DNA of 19,395 nucleotides from Gymnopus androsaceus JB14 (lineage: Eukaryota; Basidiomycota; Agaricomycetes; Agaricales; Omphalotaceae): contig ML770109.1 in assembly GCA_009733575.1 (NCBI GenBank), positions 1-19,395 on the forward strand. The letters are read 5' to 3'. The notes under the pieces are model-generated. The model was given only the letters and a program-made list of their open reading frames with translations. It did no database searches and was not told where the DNA came from. The first letter of the stretch is position 1, and every line of letters starts with the position of its first letter. The translations under genes and the position numbers were made by a program. Below are positions 18,087 to 19,395 of the stretch, one piece after another.

Positions 18087-18976
18087 ATGAACTCACTGCC
18101 ATTGCGTTTGTGTAACAATGAAGACTGGAGAAGTTTACAAAGTTGTTCGAATTGCAAGTAAGGCTGAATTAATTTTTTTTAAAAAGTCGTTCGGTGTCCA
18201 CTAACAATTTGTATACTGCTCTACAGAACTGCGCGTTATTGTGTATGTATCCTTGTCTAATTGGTGAGCTATCTGACATAAATTAGAGCAGAGCATGTCA
18301 GAGTGAGTACTAGGCTTGTAGATAAGGCCTTCCTATCTCACACCTTCTATCCAGAACAAGACTGGGAGCAGCATAAATCTTCGTGCAAACTAGTTAATAA
18401 CGCCGAATCCAACTAGAACGCCATCTCCATCTCTGGACCGCGCGATTCGATAGTTCCCTTATCTGTGCCATCATCCCCGCACTCGACCTTCAAAACAATC
18501 CCAGCAACATCGACATGCATGGGATGATCATCCTCGGAAGCATATTGAATCTGGTTCATACTTCACTTTGTAAAGCGCGACTGTCGTGCCCATGGTCCAA
18601 CTCAAGCTGCTTTACGAAGCCGTTGGTGGAAGTGAAGTCCTCCAAGAGCACGCCAGACAACGTGCCGCATTACAGAAGAAAAGCAGAGGAAGGTATGCTA
18701 GTCATTGCGCAAAATACTGGCGATGATGCATTCCCTGTGGATGGGATTGGCGTCTAGGGGACGCGAGGGTTAACGTTGGTCATACTATACGGAAAGAACA
18801 GCCTACGATACCTCCGGGTTTTGTTGTCACCTCGCCGGCGAAGAATCCGGCGCCCACTTCAGTAATCAATACATAAAAAAGTTGCAGAAATGTGTACATG
18901 CATTGAAAAAGTGGCTCAAGCTTTGAAGGATGGGCATTGTAGCGCAGCAGCATGGACACAGTCAAGACCTAGCTAG
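18087..18976 (+). pseudogene. MYND zinc-finger protein gene with several frameshifts
   Basis: MYND fingers are zinc-binding protein-interaction modules. The start MNSLPLRLCNNEDWRS (exon 18087-18157) joins across exact GT-AG introns to two 16-nt exons (18227-18242 and 18287-18302) and an exon from 18355. Together they give C-SNC-KTARYC-SRAC-QKQDWEQHKSSC, the MYND Cys/His spacing, though the second cysteine of the first pair appears missing. Downstream, family-like sequence continues in changing frames: RFDSSLICAIIPALDLQNNP, QLKLLYEAVGGSEVLQEHAR, MLVIAQNTGDDAFPVDGIGV, PPGFVVTSPAKNPAPTS, KKLQKCVHALKKWLKL and LKDGHCSAAAWTQSRPS, ending TAG 18974-18976. Frame changes occur near 18413 (one base missing), 18535, 18692, between 18757 and 18790, near 18872 and near 18935, plus TAA 18571. 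Pseudogene or error-laden sequence of an intact gene. Confidence 0.7.
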
Positions 18977-19395
18977 AGAGGCTCCACGCGACAAAGGTTA
19001 AATCGACCTTGAAATTCTATGACTTGTTTGTCATCTCGGTGGCTACAGGAAGTAAAGAGGGACTAGTAGTCATCCAAGTCCGATGCGAGTACACGTCCGT
19101 TGGCAGAAAAGGTATCATTAAATCGTCGTGTAACTTTATTCAACCAGCAAGTTTTCACTGGAACTTTATAACGGGTACCTCTGGTGGTTGTAGTGGAGTT
19201 CATTATATCAGGATGATTGGATCTAGTAACAAGGATTCGTCTGAGGCTAAGATATAGAACCACCGTGGTACAAGCGAAGGGAATCCATGCTGAGACTGAA
19301 AATGACCCTAGAGTATGCACAACTTGATTGGAGAAAAAAAATAGTGTTGAAATAAGAAAACGCGGATTACGCACTCTAATTGAAGCTTCCATCCA
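18977..19395. other. No gene recognised at the right edge
   Basis: A minus-strand open frame (19392-19063) and overlapping plus-strand frames show no domain. On the minus strand a donor-like GTGCGT near 19375 and acceptor-like TTTTCAG near 19298 could frame an intron of an unidentified gene extending to the right, but I cannot support it further. Confidence 0.35.

Noticed and set aside
17909..18157. Minus-strand 82-codon frame
   Set aside because: It overlaps the first MYND exon, whose start, phase and splice sites fit the plus strand exactly.
18980..19260. Plus-strand frame with apparent protein-like runs near the right edge
   Set aside because: No recognisable motif and overlapping frames on both strands of similar length.

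Overview
The window looks like nuclear DNA of a basidiomycete fungus, most likely an Agaricomycete. The reasons are short 44-70 nt introns with GTGAGT/GTATGT donors and CTGAC/CTAAC branch sites; a STAND/NLR gene with an Agaricomycete-style N-terminus, NACHT P-loop and long WD40 array; an ABCC transporter and a MYND zinc-finger gene of fungal type; and abundant small repeats. Species cannot be settled from the sequence alone.

Layout. 1-92 may be the 3' end of an unknown gene. 787-6153 (+) is a broken NLR gene: a short first exon, a NACHT domain with Walker A and B, a poorly conserved and strikingly C-rich middle part, about 23 near-identical 129-bp WD40 units, and a spliced C-terminal exon. 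6587-7143 is a 557-bp MITE-like element with inverted ends and a TA duplication. 7767-8222 and 10430-10975 are two same-orientation copies of one dispersed repeat (core about 97% identical). Between them lie minus-strand, transposon-like coding remnants (8461-9983) and a duplicated leader-like block (10064-10325). 11817-12730 is a hAT-like foldback candidate carrying a complete-looking tiny transcription unit. 13574-13645 is a tRNA-Glu-like relic between two short direct repeats. 14015-17258 (+) is the 5' half of an ABCC transporter, which changes abruptly within NBD1 into the 3' tail of a beta-lactamase-like serine hydrolase (to 17810). 18087-18976 (+) is a MYND zinc-finger gene with several frameshifts.

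How the pieces relate. No pathway is evident; this looks like an accessory, repeat-rich region. The unifying theme is damage. The NLR, ABC and MYND genes keep recognisable protein sequence and exact splice sites, yet carry one-base indels that move the reading frame. This means either recent pseudogenes or uncorrected long-read errors, and raw-read inspection would decide between them. The most notable observations are an apparent one-nucleotide exon in the ABC gene, the ABC/hydrolase chimera, the highly homogeneous WD40 array, and two 16-nt microexons in the MYND gene.
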